Shown: positions 1 to 5,402 of the stretch, piece by piece
Position numbering within the stretch: position 1 is the first letter of the stretch
Layout of the letters: every line of letters begins with the position of its first letter
Origin: Lachnospiraceae bacterium UBA1755
GTDB taxonomy: Bacteria; Bacillota; Clostridia; Lachnospirales; Lachnospiraceae
DNA length: 6,185 nt
Assembly: GCA_002314805.1 (NCBI GenBank)
Contig: DCHJ01000091.1
Location: 1 to 6,185 of the forward strand
Reading direction: 5' to 3'
Translations under genes and position numbers: made by a program
Notes under the pieces: model-generated
Told to the model about the DNA's origin: nothing
Databases searched by the model: none
Seen by the model: only the letters and a program-made list of their open reading frames with translations

Positions 1-1022
1 CAAGTTCAACGCAAGGAGGAACAACGACATCCGGCGGTAAGAACACGACCACGAGCAGCCCAACGCTGTCCAGGTACAATGCGACAAGAGACTATATATA
101 TGTATCAGGGGCAGCAATGCCATGGGAAGCTACACAGGACGATGGGACAGTACGTGTAAAGGCAAAGCGTTCATCAGTGCCGAGCGGAAACAAAAAGGCA
201 ATAGAAAGTTACTGGAATAGTGAAAGAAATTTCCAAGGAACATGGTGGACGCATGAAGGTACTCTTTTAGATTCATACGATACATTGATTCAGGAAGCAA
301 GAGATAACGGCGGGTCATTGGATATGAATGAAGTAATGATGAACCCGAACAAGATGCTTGTGCTTCAGGCCATGATGATGGTATTTCCAAAGAGTGGATA
401 CTATGATGAGGCTATGGAGGCCAAACTGAATCTTATCGGAGTACGGAGTGGATGGCATTATGATGCTGGTACCGGAAAGCTTTCTCTCGGGATGCTTAAC
501 GATATAAGTGAATACTATGATAGTATTGATGATGTAATCAAGAAGGCCGGCGTAGTTTATGATAATGGTGGTGCAGAGATGTTGGCCGGTGCAATGGCCT
601 GGGGCATGGGAATAACCGCGACAGTAGCCGCCAATGCAGCCGGAAAGAATTCAAACTCAACTACAGATAGAGGAGGCAGTAAACAAAATGAAGGTGGTGC
701 ATCGGGGGAGGGTAGCAAAGAAACAGAGTTATTCTTGCCTGATGAATTCTATAATAAGAATTCACCTAGTCAAGTTAGTCCAGGAACGAAGTATTTGCCA
801 AAATATGATGAGTCGGGAAATGTCAAGCAAATAAAAATGTATGATGATTATGGAAGAGAAATAGGATGGGTTGATTATACAAATCATGGATATGGGAATA
901 CTACTTCACCAGATTATCATACCGCACCGCATTGGCATGAGAGAATTTATGATGCAATATTCAGAGATGGTAATAAAATAAATCATAGAACAGATACTAA
1001 TACACCTTTGGGAGATAGGTAA
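1..1022 (+). CDS. C-terminal part of a large modular protein, probable polymorphic toxin (5' end outside window)
   Basis: The frame ending in TAA at 1020-1022 is open back to the first base, so this is the 3' part of a longer gene. The ATG at 117 has no ribosome binding site and lies inside continuous coding sequence. From the left edge there is a Ser/Thr/Gly-rich linker (about nt 3-65). A central region of about 170 residues follows, rich in Trp, Tyr and Met and ending in a small-residue hydrophobic stretch (about nt 579-645, AGAMAWGMG onward). Next comes a second Gly/Ser/Asn linker (about nt 645-720) and a roughly 100-residue tip. The tip carries YDDYGRE, then DYTNHG, then PHWH, a layout I associate with toxin tips of polymorphic toxin systems (perhaps the type 24 toxin group, predicted RNase; from memory, not searched). 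A small gene starts 2 bases after the stop, as immunity genes do. A secreted or contact-delivered effector is likely, but delivery signals are not visible. Module layout is clear; the function is inferred. Confidence 0.7.
   Translation, partial: SSTQGGTTTSGGKNTTTSSPTLSRYNATRDYIYVSGAAMPWEATQDDGTVRVKAKRSSVPSGNKKAIESYWNSERNFQGTWWTHEGTLLDSYDTLIQEARDNGGSLDMNEVMMNPNKMLVLQAMMMVFPKSGYYDEAMEAKLNLIGVRSGWHYDAGTGKLSLGMLNDISEYYDSIDDVIKKAGVVYDNGGAEMLAGAMAWGMGITATVAANAAGKNSNSTTDRGGSKQNEGGASGEGSKETELFLPDEFYNKNSPSQVSPGTKYLPKYDESGNVKQIKMYDDYGREIGWVDYTNHGYGNTTSPDYHTAPHWHERIYDAIFRDGNKINHRTDTNTPLGDR
720..1022 (+). other. Putative C-terminal toxin tip domain of the preceding protein
   Basis: The tip begins after a Gly/Ser-rich linker, at about ETELFLPDEFY. 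Polar residues that could be catalytic cluster in the second half: Asp at the codon at nt 873, His at 885 (in NHG), His at 918, and the PHWH pair at 930 and 936. Hand counts of G+C per 60-base line fall from 32 (541-600), 32 (601-660) and 30 (661-720) to 19 (721-780), 21 (781-840) and 19 (841-900). The base composition therefore changes at the domain boundary. No transmembrane segment is seen. The nuclease role is inferred from the His-rich layout and the downstream small gene; the family assignment is tentative. Confidence 0.5.
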
Positions 1023-1024
1023 CT

Positions 1025-1402
1025 ATGCGATTTTATTGTGATGATTGCAATGATAATGTATTAACAATAATTGAACTAATTAAAAAGATTGAAAAGGTAT
1101 CGGAAGTTTGGGAATGGAAAATAACACAGTTCGATGCTATTCCGATTGATAAGGGTGATTTTAGTGGGACGGGTGTTACTCTGGATTCTCCAAGACAAAG
1201 ACTGTATGAGTTTAGCCAAAAACTTCTGCATAATCATGTAATGGTTCTAACACATTTGGAATTTATCTCATTACTTGAAAACATAAGATGTATATATGAT
1301 GCGAAAATTTCATTTTGTGTTTCTGGCTTTAATAATACAATAACAATATTTGATGGAGACATAATAGAAGTTTCTGGATTTATTGAAACAAGTATATATT
1401 GA
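1025..1402 (+). CDS. Small AT-rich protein, candidate immunity protein to the upstream toxin tip
   Basis: I do not recognise this 125-residue protein. It starts 2 bases after the stop of the upstream gene, with GGAG at 1011-1014 and AGG at 1017-1019 as possible ribosome binding sites inside the upstream gene's end, so the two are probably translated from one message. It has no signal peptide or membrane segment and looks like a cytoplasmic globular protein of mixed helix and strand. A C-D-D-C pair lies at residues 5-8, and the second half is rich in Ile, Val and Phe with strand-like segments. Base composition is very low in G+C (14 of 60 in 1021-1080, 20 of 60 in 1081-1140, 16 of 60 in 1321-1380), matching the toxin tip and unlike the operon at the right. 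Position, size, solubility and shared composition support an immunity role; no family match is claimed. Confidence 0.6.
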   Translation: MRFYCDDCNDNVLTIIELIKKIEKVSEVWEWKITQFDAIPIDKGDFSGTGVTLDSPRQRLYEFSQKLLHNHVMVLTHLEFISLLENIRCIYDAKISFCVSGFNNTITIFDGDIIEVSGFIETSIY

Positions 1403-1437
1403 TTTAAATTTCTTCATGTTGATGAAAGGTAGGTTTT

Positions 1438-2577
1438 ATGTCTGTTGTTACTGGGATAATTATTTCTGCAGTTGTTATAGGTCTCACGGTATTGTTCATA
1501 CTGTGGGTGTTGAGGCGTGGGAAAGGCAATCGGAATGAAAGTCTAGGCTCGAGGATGTGGGCGTATAATGAAAGCGATATAAGCGGGAATCAGCTGGATC
1601 GCATGCGGAATATGGACGATTACTATAAGCATACAAACATAAAGCCGAACAGTATGCTTATCTTTGCTGCCGTCTTTATATGTATCAGCATACTCTTTTT
1701 AATCTTCATATTTGTTTTTGCTGCTATGCCAACGCAAAGAAAGTCAAAGAGTTACGCAAGACAGGTATCGGATGATTATGAGGACGACCCTGAACTAAAG
1801 GCTTATGTAGAACGTATGCAGGCTGCATATGAAAAGCAAAAGAAGCCAGCAGTATTTCCAAAACCGAAGAAAAAGAATGAACAGCCTGATGAAGCGAAGC
1901 CACAAACAAAAATGTCTGATGCTTCAGATCCTGGCGACACTGAAAATGCTATAAGTAATACTGAAAAGCAGACGGTATTCTTTGGGAGATATGAGCAGGA
2001 CAACAATACGGAAAACGGTCCGGAGGATATCGAATGGATCGTAATAAGCACAGATGGAGATGGCACAACACTTATAAGCAAATATATACTGGATTGCAAA
2101 AACTACGGAAAACAGGATTACATACCTTTATGGAGCTATTCGGATCTGCGCGAGTGGCTTAACGGAGAATTCCTGACCGGTGCTTTTTCCGATAGTGAAC
2201 TAAGCAGTATCAAGCCGGTACTTATCGGGGGTGTTCCTGAGGATGAGTCGGTCAGTGGGTTTCCCGATGATGAGACTGAAAATTATGTATATGTGTTAAG
2301 TCGGTCAGAGGTTGGAAAGTATATGCCGGATAATGAAAGCAGGATCTGTGAGGCTACAGCATATGCAAATAGTCAAGGTGTAAATCAGAGCAGTGAAAAT
2401 GGCAAATCGTGGTGGTGGACCAGAGATTGTGAAAAATATGCGTACCACGTCCTGACAGTCAATAACCGTGGTATGACTGGTGATAATATCTGTGCATACG
2501 CTGATGAAACAAGCGGTGGGGTAAGACCGGTGATAACCGTCAATTCGGATGTGGTGGATACGAAAGTACAAGAATAA
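1438..2577 (+). CDS. Two-TM membrane protein with C-terminal DUF6273-like domain
   Basis: This 379-residue protein has two hydrophobic helices, at about residues 4-25 and 73-97, separated by a polar segment that starts with the basic RRGKGNR. A charged Lys/Glu/Pro-rich linker follows (about 100-175), then a domain at about 178-370. The domain reads VFFGRYEQD, then IEWIVI, then LWSYSDLREWLNGEFLTGAFS, then SWWWTRD and a closing GGVRPVI. This order (FGxYEQD, IEWxV, SxLRxWLNxxF, AFS, WW-R, vRPxi) is the pattern of the DUF6273 family, common in gut Firmicutes and of unknown function. Basic residues flank both helices, so the side on which the domain sits is ambiguous; an outside location would be usual. 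AAAGGTAGG at 1425-1433 is the ribosome binding site. The gene is 35 bases after the small gene and may be co-transcribed with it, but its G+C is higher (25 of 60 in 1921-1980). It could be an accessory to the toxin locus or unrelated. Confidence 0.8.
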   Translation: MSVVTGIIISAVVIGLTVLFILWVLRRGKGNRNESLGSRMWAYNESDISGNQLDRMRNMDDYYKHTNIKPNSMLIFAAVFICISILFLIFIFVFAAMPTQRKSKSYARQVSDDYEDDPELKAYVERMQAAYEKQKKPAVFPKPKKKNEQPDEAKPQTKMSDASDPGDTENAISNTEKQTVFFGRYEQDNNTENGPEDIEWIVISTDGDGTTLISKYILDCKNYGKQDYIPLWSYSDLREWLNGEFLTGAFSDSELSSIKPVLIGGVPEDESVSGFPDDETENYVYVLSRSEVGKYMPDNESRICEATAYANSQGVNQSSENGKSWWWTRDCEKYAYHVLTVNNRGMTGDNICAYADETSGGVRPVITVNSDVVDTKVQE

Positions 2578-2627
2578 ATATTTACTTTTTCAGTCCAAAA
2601 CATCAAGATACCTTCTGCGGATGATTA

Positions 2628-2651
2628 CTATGATTATCGCTATGATTATCG
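2628..2651 (+). repeat. 12-bp perfect tandem repeat, two copies
   Basis: CTATGATTATCG occurs at 2628-2639 and again at 2640-2651 without mismatch. The core ATGATTA also appears just before, at 2621-2627, giving three ATGATTA copies. The repeat lies between the DUF6273 gene and the promoter of the next operon. Read in the frame shared by both flanking genes it gives YDYR twice. Confidence 0.85.
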
Positions 2652-2684
2652 TCAAGTAAAAACACTTGACACACAGACGTCAAT
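2651..2684 (+). promoter_or_regulatory. Candidate operator: three alternating GTCAA-type half-sites
   Basis: GTCAAGT (2651-2657) and ACTTGAC (2664-2670) form a perfect 7-bp inverted repeat around a 6-base AAAAAC centre. A third half-site, GTCAA, lies at 2679-2683. The hexamers GTCAAG, CTTGAC and GTCAAT start at 2651, 2665 and 2679, exactly 14 bases apart and in alternating orientation. The middle one contains most of the -35 element and the third lies in the promoter spacer. No U-run follows, so a terminator is unlikely. Binding by a regulator is inference. Confidence 0.4.
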
Positions 2685-2694
2685 ACTATATTAT
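2666..2694 (+). promoter_or_regulatory. Sigma-A-type promoter of the SRP operon
   Basis: A consensus -35 TTGACA (2666-2671) is followed after exactly 17 bases by TATTAT (2689-2694), matching five of six positions of the -10 consensus. The expected start of transcription is about 2700-2702, only about 8-10 bases before the ATG of ylxM at 2710. It is the only strong promoter-like pair I see ahead of the operon. Confidence 0.7.
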
Positions 2695-2709
2695 AGAGCA
2701 GGTGATTTT

Positions 2710-3012
2710 ATGAGCGAGATTAATGATCTGGTTCGTAAGAGCCTGCTCTTTGATTTTTACGGAGCACTTCTTACAGAACATCAAAGACGAATATATGAAG
2801 AAGTCGTGTTTAACGATTACTCTTTGAGCGAGATTGCTGAAGCTGAGGGTATCTCGCGTCAGGGCGTGCATGACATGATACGGCGCTGCGACAGGTCACT
2901 TGAGGAATATGAGCAAAAGCTGGGACTTGTTGCCAAGTTCAGGGAGATTGAGAAGCTCGTAAAGGAAAGCAGTGACCAGGAGACGGCAAGGAAGATCCTT
3001 GAGATATTATAA
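2710..3012 (+). CDS. ylxM: YlxM, SRP-associated helix-turn-helix protein
   Basis: This 100-residue cytoplasmic protein has the size and features of the YlxM/p13 family, encoded next to ffh in Gram-positive bacteria and linked to signal recognition particle function. The N-terminal part (LLFDFYGALLTEHQRRIYEE, residues 12-31) and the sigma-factor region-4-like helix-turn-helix (YSLSEIAEAEGISRQGVHD, residues 37-55, then IRR) are typical. The C-terminal third is helical and charged. In streptococci YlxM is reported to act on the SRP; it resembles a DNA-binding protein but its main role is thought to be with the SRP. The ATG is preceded by AGGTGA at 2700-2705. The frame is open upstream to 2578, but no ATG, GTG or TTG occurs there, so 2710 is the only sensible start. 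ffh follows after 29 bases. Confidence 0.93.
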   Translation: MSEINDLVRKSLLFDFYGALLTEHQRRIYEEVVFNDYSLSEIAEAEGISRQGVHDMIRRCDRSLEEYEQKLGLVAKFREIEKLVKESSDQETARKILEIL

Positions 3013-3041
3013 GGAAACCGCTGATCGGAGCATAACAGACA

Positions 3042-4382
3042 ATGGCATTTGAATCTTTAAGCGAAAAACTGCAGAAGGCCTTCAAAAACCTGACCGGCAA
3101 GGGCAGGCTCAGTGCAGATGATGTTAAGACCGGGCTTAAGGAAGTCAGGATGGCTCTCCTTGAGGCTGATGTTAACTTCAAGGTCGTAAAGCAGTTCATA
3201 AAGTCGGTTGAAGAGCGTGCCGTGGGCAGTGATGTGCTGGAAAGCCTTACGCCGGGACAGCAGGTCATCAAGATCGTAAACGAAGAGCTCGTAAGGCTCA
3301 TGGGCGGAGAGAGTACACGTTTCAATCTCAATCCTCAGCTCACAGTGATCATGATGGCTGGACTTCAGGGCGCAGGTAAGACGACCACTGCAGCCAAGCT
3401 GGCAGGACGCTTCAAGTCTCAGGGAAAGAGACCTCTGCTTGTTGCATGTGATATTTACCGTCCCGCAGCCATCGATCAGCTGCATAAAAACGGTGAGAAG
3501 CTGGGCATCCCGGTATTCTCGATGGGTACGGATGTCAGACCGACAGATATCGTAAGGAATGCCATGACCGAGGTGAAGGCCGGCTCCTATAATGTAGTGA
3601 TCATAGATACCGCGGGTCGTCTTCATATCGATGAGATGATGATGGATGAGCTGGCAGATATCAAGAAGGAAGTCCACGTGGACGCCACACTCCTTACTGT
3701 CGATGCCATGACCGGTCAGGATGCTGTCAATGTGGCACAGGAATTTGCAGATAAGGTCGGTATTGACGGTGTCATCCTTACCAAGCTGGACGGCGACGCA
3801 AGAGGCGGTGCGGCTCTGTCTATCAAGGCAGTCACCGATAAGCCTATATATTTTGCCGGTATGGGCGAGAAGCTCACGGATATTGAGGAGTTTCATCCCG
3901 ACAGGATGGCAGGGCGTATCCTGGGCATGGGCGATGTGCTCACGCTGATAGAAAAGGCACAGCAGAGCATTGATGAGGAGGAAGCCCGCCGACAGGCAGA
4001 AAAGCTCAGGAAGAGTGAGTTTGATTTCAATGACTATCTGGATGCCATGACTCAGATGCAGAAGATGGGTGGCCTTCAGAGCATTATGGGGATGCTGCCT
4101 GGTATGGGCGGCAAAAATATGCCGGAGGTCGACGAGAAGCAGTTTGCCAGGATCACGGCTATGATATATTCAATGACACCGGAGGAGCGTGCCAATCCAA
4201 AGCTCCTTGGTCCGTCCAGACGCAACAGGATAGCTAAGGGGTGCGGACAGGACATAGCATCAGTCAATCGGGTCGTAAAGCAGTTTGAGCAGATGAAAAA
4301 AATGCAGAAGCAGCTTAACGGCATGATGAAAAATAAACACAGTAATAGAAATCTTTTAGGAGGAATGAAGAAATGGCTGTAA
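3042..4382 (+). CDS. ffh: Signal recognition particle GTPase Ffh (SRP54)
   Basis: Ffh binds SRP RNA and the signal sequences of nascent membrane and secreted proteins, and delivers ribosomes to the receptor FtsY in a GTP-dependent way. The 446-residue length is usual. The N domain has ALLEADVNFKVVKQF (38-52). The G domain has the P-loop GLQGAGKTT (107-115), DIYRPAAIDQL (137-147), DTAGR (189-193) and TKLDGDARGG (247-256), then GMGEKLTDIEEFHPDRMAGR (273-292). The Met-rich M domain starts near 327 (FDFNDYLDAMTQMQKMG), with SMTPEER (377-383) and the RNA-binding SRRNRIAKGCG (392-402). The usual GSG is GCG here. The start has only a weak site, GGAG at 3027-3030, 11 bases upstream. The last 10 bases overlap rpsP, and the codons for Leu-Gly-Gly near the C terminus form the rpsP ribosome binding site. 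Confidence 0.98.
   Translation: MAFESLSEKLQKAFKNLTGKGRLSADDVKTGLKEVRMALLEADVNFKVVKQFIKSVEERAVGSDVLESLTPGQQVIKIVNEELVRLMGGESTRFNLNPQLTVIMMAGLQGAGKTTTAAKLAGRFKSQGKRPLLVACDIYRPAAIDQLHKNGEKLGIPVFSMGTDVRPTDIVRNAMTEVKAGSYNVVIIDTAGRLHIDEMMMDELADIKKEVHVDATLLTVDAMTGQDAVNVAQEFADKVGIDGVILTKLDGDARGGAALSIKAVTDKPIYFAGMGEKLTDIEEFHPDRMAGRILGMGDVLTLIEKAQQSIDEEEARRQAEKLRKSEFDFNDYLDAMTQMQKMGGLQSIMGMLPGMGGKNMPEVDEKQFARITAMIYSMTPEERANPKLLGPSRRNRIAKGCGQDIASVNRVVKQFEQMKKMQKQLNGMMKNKHSNRNLLGGMKKWL
4358..4363 (+). promoter_or_regulatory. Ribosome binding site of rpsP inside ffh
   Basis: AGGAGG lies 9 bases before the rpsP ATG at 4373 and is part of the ffh coding sequence (Leu-Gly-Gly near the C terminus). It is one of the strongest ribosome binding sites in the window and supports an independent high rate of S16 synthesis even though the gene overlaps ffh. 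Confidence 0.85.
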
Positions 4383-4615
4383 AGATGAGATTAAAGAGGA
4401 TGGGCAAGAAGAAGGCTCCTTTCTACCGTGTTGTTGTTGCTGACAGCAGATCACCACGTGACGGACGCTTTATCGAGGAAGTTGGATTCTATGATCCCAA
4501 CGAAGAGCCGAGCGTAATCAAGTTTGATGAGGAAGCTGCAAAGAAGTGGCTTGCTAACGGTGCTCAGCCTACAGATCGCGTTGCTAAGCTTCTTAAGAAC
4601 GCAGGTATCCAGTAA
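4373..4615 (+). CDS. rpsP: 30S ribosomal protein S16
   Basis: This 80-residue basic protein is a complete bS16, a primary-type assembly protein of the 30S subunit. The family signature is intact: MRLKRMGKKKAPFYRVVVAD (5-24), SRSPRDGRFIEEVGFYDP (25-42), then the helix DEEAAKKWLANGAQPTDRVAKLL. It starts with ATG 9 bases after AGGAGG. It overlaps the end of ffh by 10 bases in another frame, and khpA follows after 25 bases. No extra domain or truncation is visible. Confidence 0.98.
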   Translation: MAVKMRLKRMGKKKAPFYRVVVADSRSPRDGRFIEEVGFYDPNEEPSVIKFDEEAAKKWLANGAQPTDRVAKLLKNAGIQ

Positions 4616-4640
4616 GCCGATAGGCGGAGGATATTGCTTG

Positions 4641-4868
4641 ATGAAGGAATTAGTAGAAACTATTGCGAAGGCATTGGTGGATAATCCTGACGAGGTGCGT
4701 GTAACCGAGGTCGAGAGCGACGGGATCGTGGAGATCAAGCTCCAGGTAGCACCCGGTGATATGGGCCGCGTTATCGGACGTGGAGGAAAGATCGCCAAGA
4801 GTATTCGCGCGGTGGTAAAAGCAGCGTCATCCAGGGATGACAGAAAAGTTTTCGTAGATATCGAGTGA
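4641..4868 (+). CDS. khpA: KhpA, KH-domain RNA-binding protein
   Basis: This 75-residue protein is a single-KH-domain RNA-binding protein of the KhpA (YlqC) family, which pairs with KhpB to bind many transcripts and affects cell size and division in Gram-positive bacteria. The N terminus MKELVETIAKALVDNPDEVRV is typical, and the GxxG loop is present as VIGRGGKIAKSIR (residues 44-56, GRGG at 46-49). I chose ATG 4641 over the longer open frame from 4524 because family members begin at MKELVE, and because GGAGG at 4626-4630 sits 10 bases upstream. A TTG directly before the ATG is possible but less likely. The stop TGA shares its last base with the rimM ATG. The place between rpsP and rimM is the usual one. 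Confidence 0.95.
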   Translation: MKELVETIAKALVDNPDEVRVTEVESDGIVEIKLQVAPGDMGRVIGRGGKIAKSIRAVVKAASSRDDRKVFVDIE

Positions 4869-5362
4869 TGGATACCAGATTCAGAGTAGGCGTCATAGCT
4901 TCAGTACACGGCATTCATGGGGAATGCAAGGTCTTCCCCACCACAGACGATGTATCAAGATTCAAAAAACTGCAAAAGGTATTTGTGGGTGAGAAGGTCC
5001 TGAGAATTGAGTCGGTCAGGTTTTTTAAGAACATGGCCATATGCAAATTTGAGGGGATCGATACACCGGAGGAGATGCAGAAGCTGCGGACAAAGGACAT
5101 TATGATAGACCGCGCCGATGCAGTGCCTCTTGAAGAAGGAGAAAATTACATCTCTGATCTCATCGGTCTTAAGGTCGTGGGTGAAGACGGTACGTGCTAT
5201 GGAATATGCGGGGATATTTTACCGACGGGCGCCAATCAGGTAATGCAGGTCCGAGGGGAGAAGGATTTCCTCATGCCCTATATAAAGCAGTGTATACTCG
5301 GAGTTGACCTCGAAAAGGGGGAAATCAGAGTACATATGCTTGACGGTCTGCTGGACCTGTGA
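4868..5362 (+). CDS. rimM: 16S rRNA processing protein RimM
   Basis: RimM helps to mature the 30S subunit head and binds protein S19. The 164-residue length is normal. The N-terminal barrel begins FRVGVIASVHGIHGECKVFP (5-24), with the family's HGxxGE motif and TTDD after it. The linker YISDLIGLKVV (94-104) leads into the PRC-barrel domain with ILPTGANQVMQV (117-128), FLMPYI (134-139) and the ending LDGLLDL. I prefer ATG 4868, which forms TGATG with the khpA stop, over GTG 4865, which would add one residue. No strong ribosome binding site is visible, so translation is probably coupled to khpA. trmD follows after 40 bases. A complete gene of typical form. Confidence 0.96.
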   Translation: MDTRFRVGVIASVHGIHGECKVFPTTDDVSRFKKLQKVFVGEKVLRIESVRFFKNMAICKFEGIDTPEEMQKLRTKDIMIDRADAVPLEEGENYISDLIGLKVVGEDGTCYGICGDILPTGANQVMQVRGEKDFLMPYIKQCILGVDLEKGEIRVHMLDGLLDL

Positions 5363-5402
5363 GGCTTCTGTGCCGGGTGATAGTGCATCGGAATAGGATG
5401 AT

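Noticed and set aside
117..119. ATG at 117 as the true start of the first gene
   Set aside because: No ribosome binding site precedes it, and the frame is open and linker-like up to the left edge.
1412..1427. Small inverted repeat TTCAT / ATGAA before the DUF6273 gene
   Set aside because: A 5-bp AT-rich stem is weak and easily due to chance; no U-run or known motif goes with it.
2620..2657. Divergent promoter on the - strand using TTGACG
   Set aside because: No good -10 at correct spacing (best is CATAGT, four of six) and no - strand gene that it could drive.
2651..2670. Terminator hairpin between the DUF6273 gene and ylxM
   Set aside because: The 7-bp inverted repeat is AT-containing and is not followed by a U-run; it overlaps the -35 element instead.
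3057..3896. Long open frame of 279 codons on the - strand
   Set aside because: It lies wholly opposite ffh, whose GTPase motifs are all intact, and its translation shows no recognisable domain. It is a by-product of ffh codon use.
4524..4640. Longer KhpA starting within rpsP
   Set aside because: The extra 39 residues overlap rpsP in another frame and are not part of the KH family; ATG 4641 has GGAGG at good spacing.
4865..4867. GTG start for RimM
   Set aside because: ATG 4868 in TGATG is one codon later, is the better codon and is usual for coupled genes.
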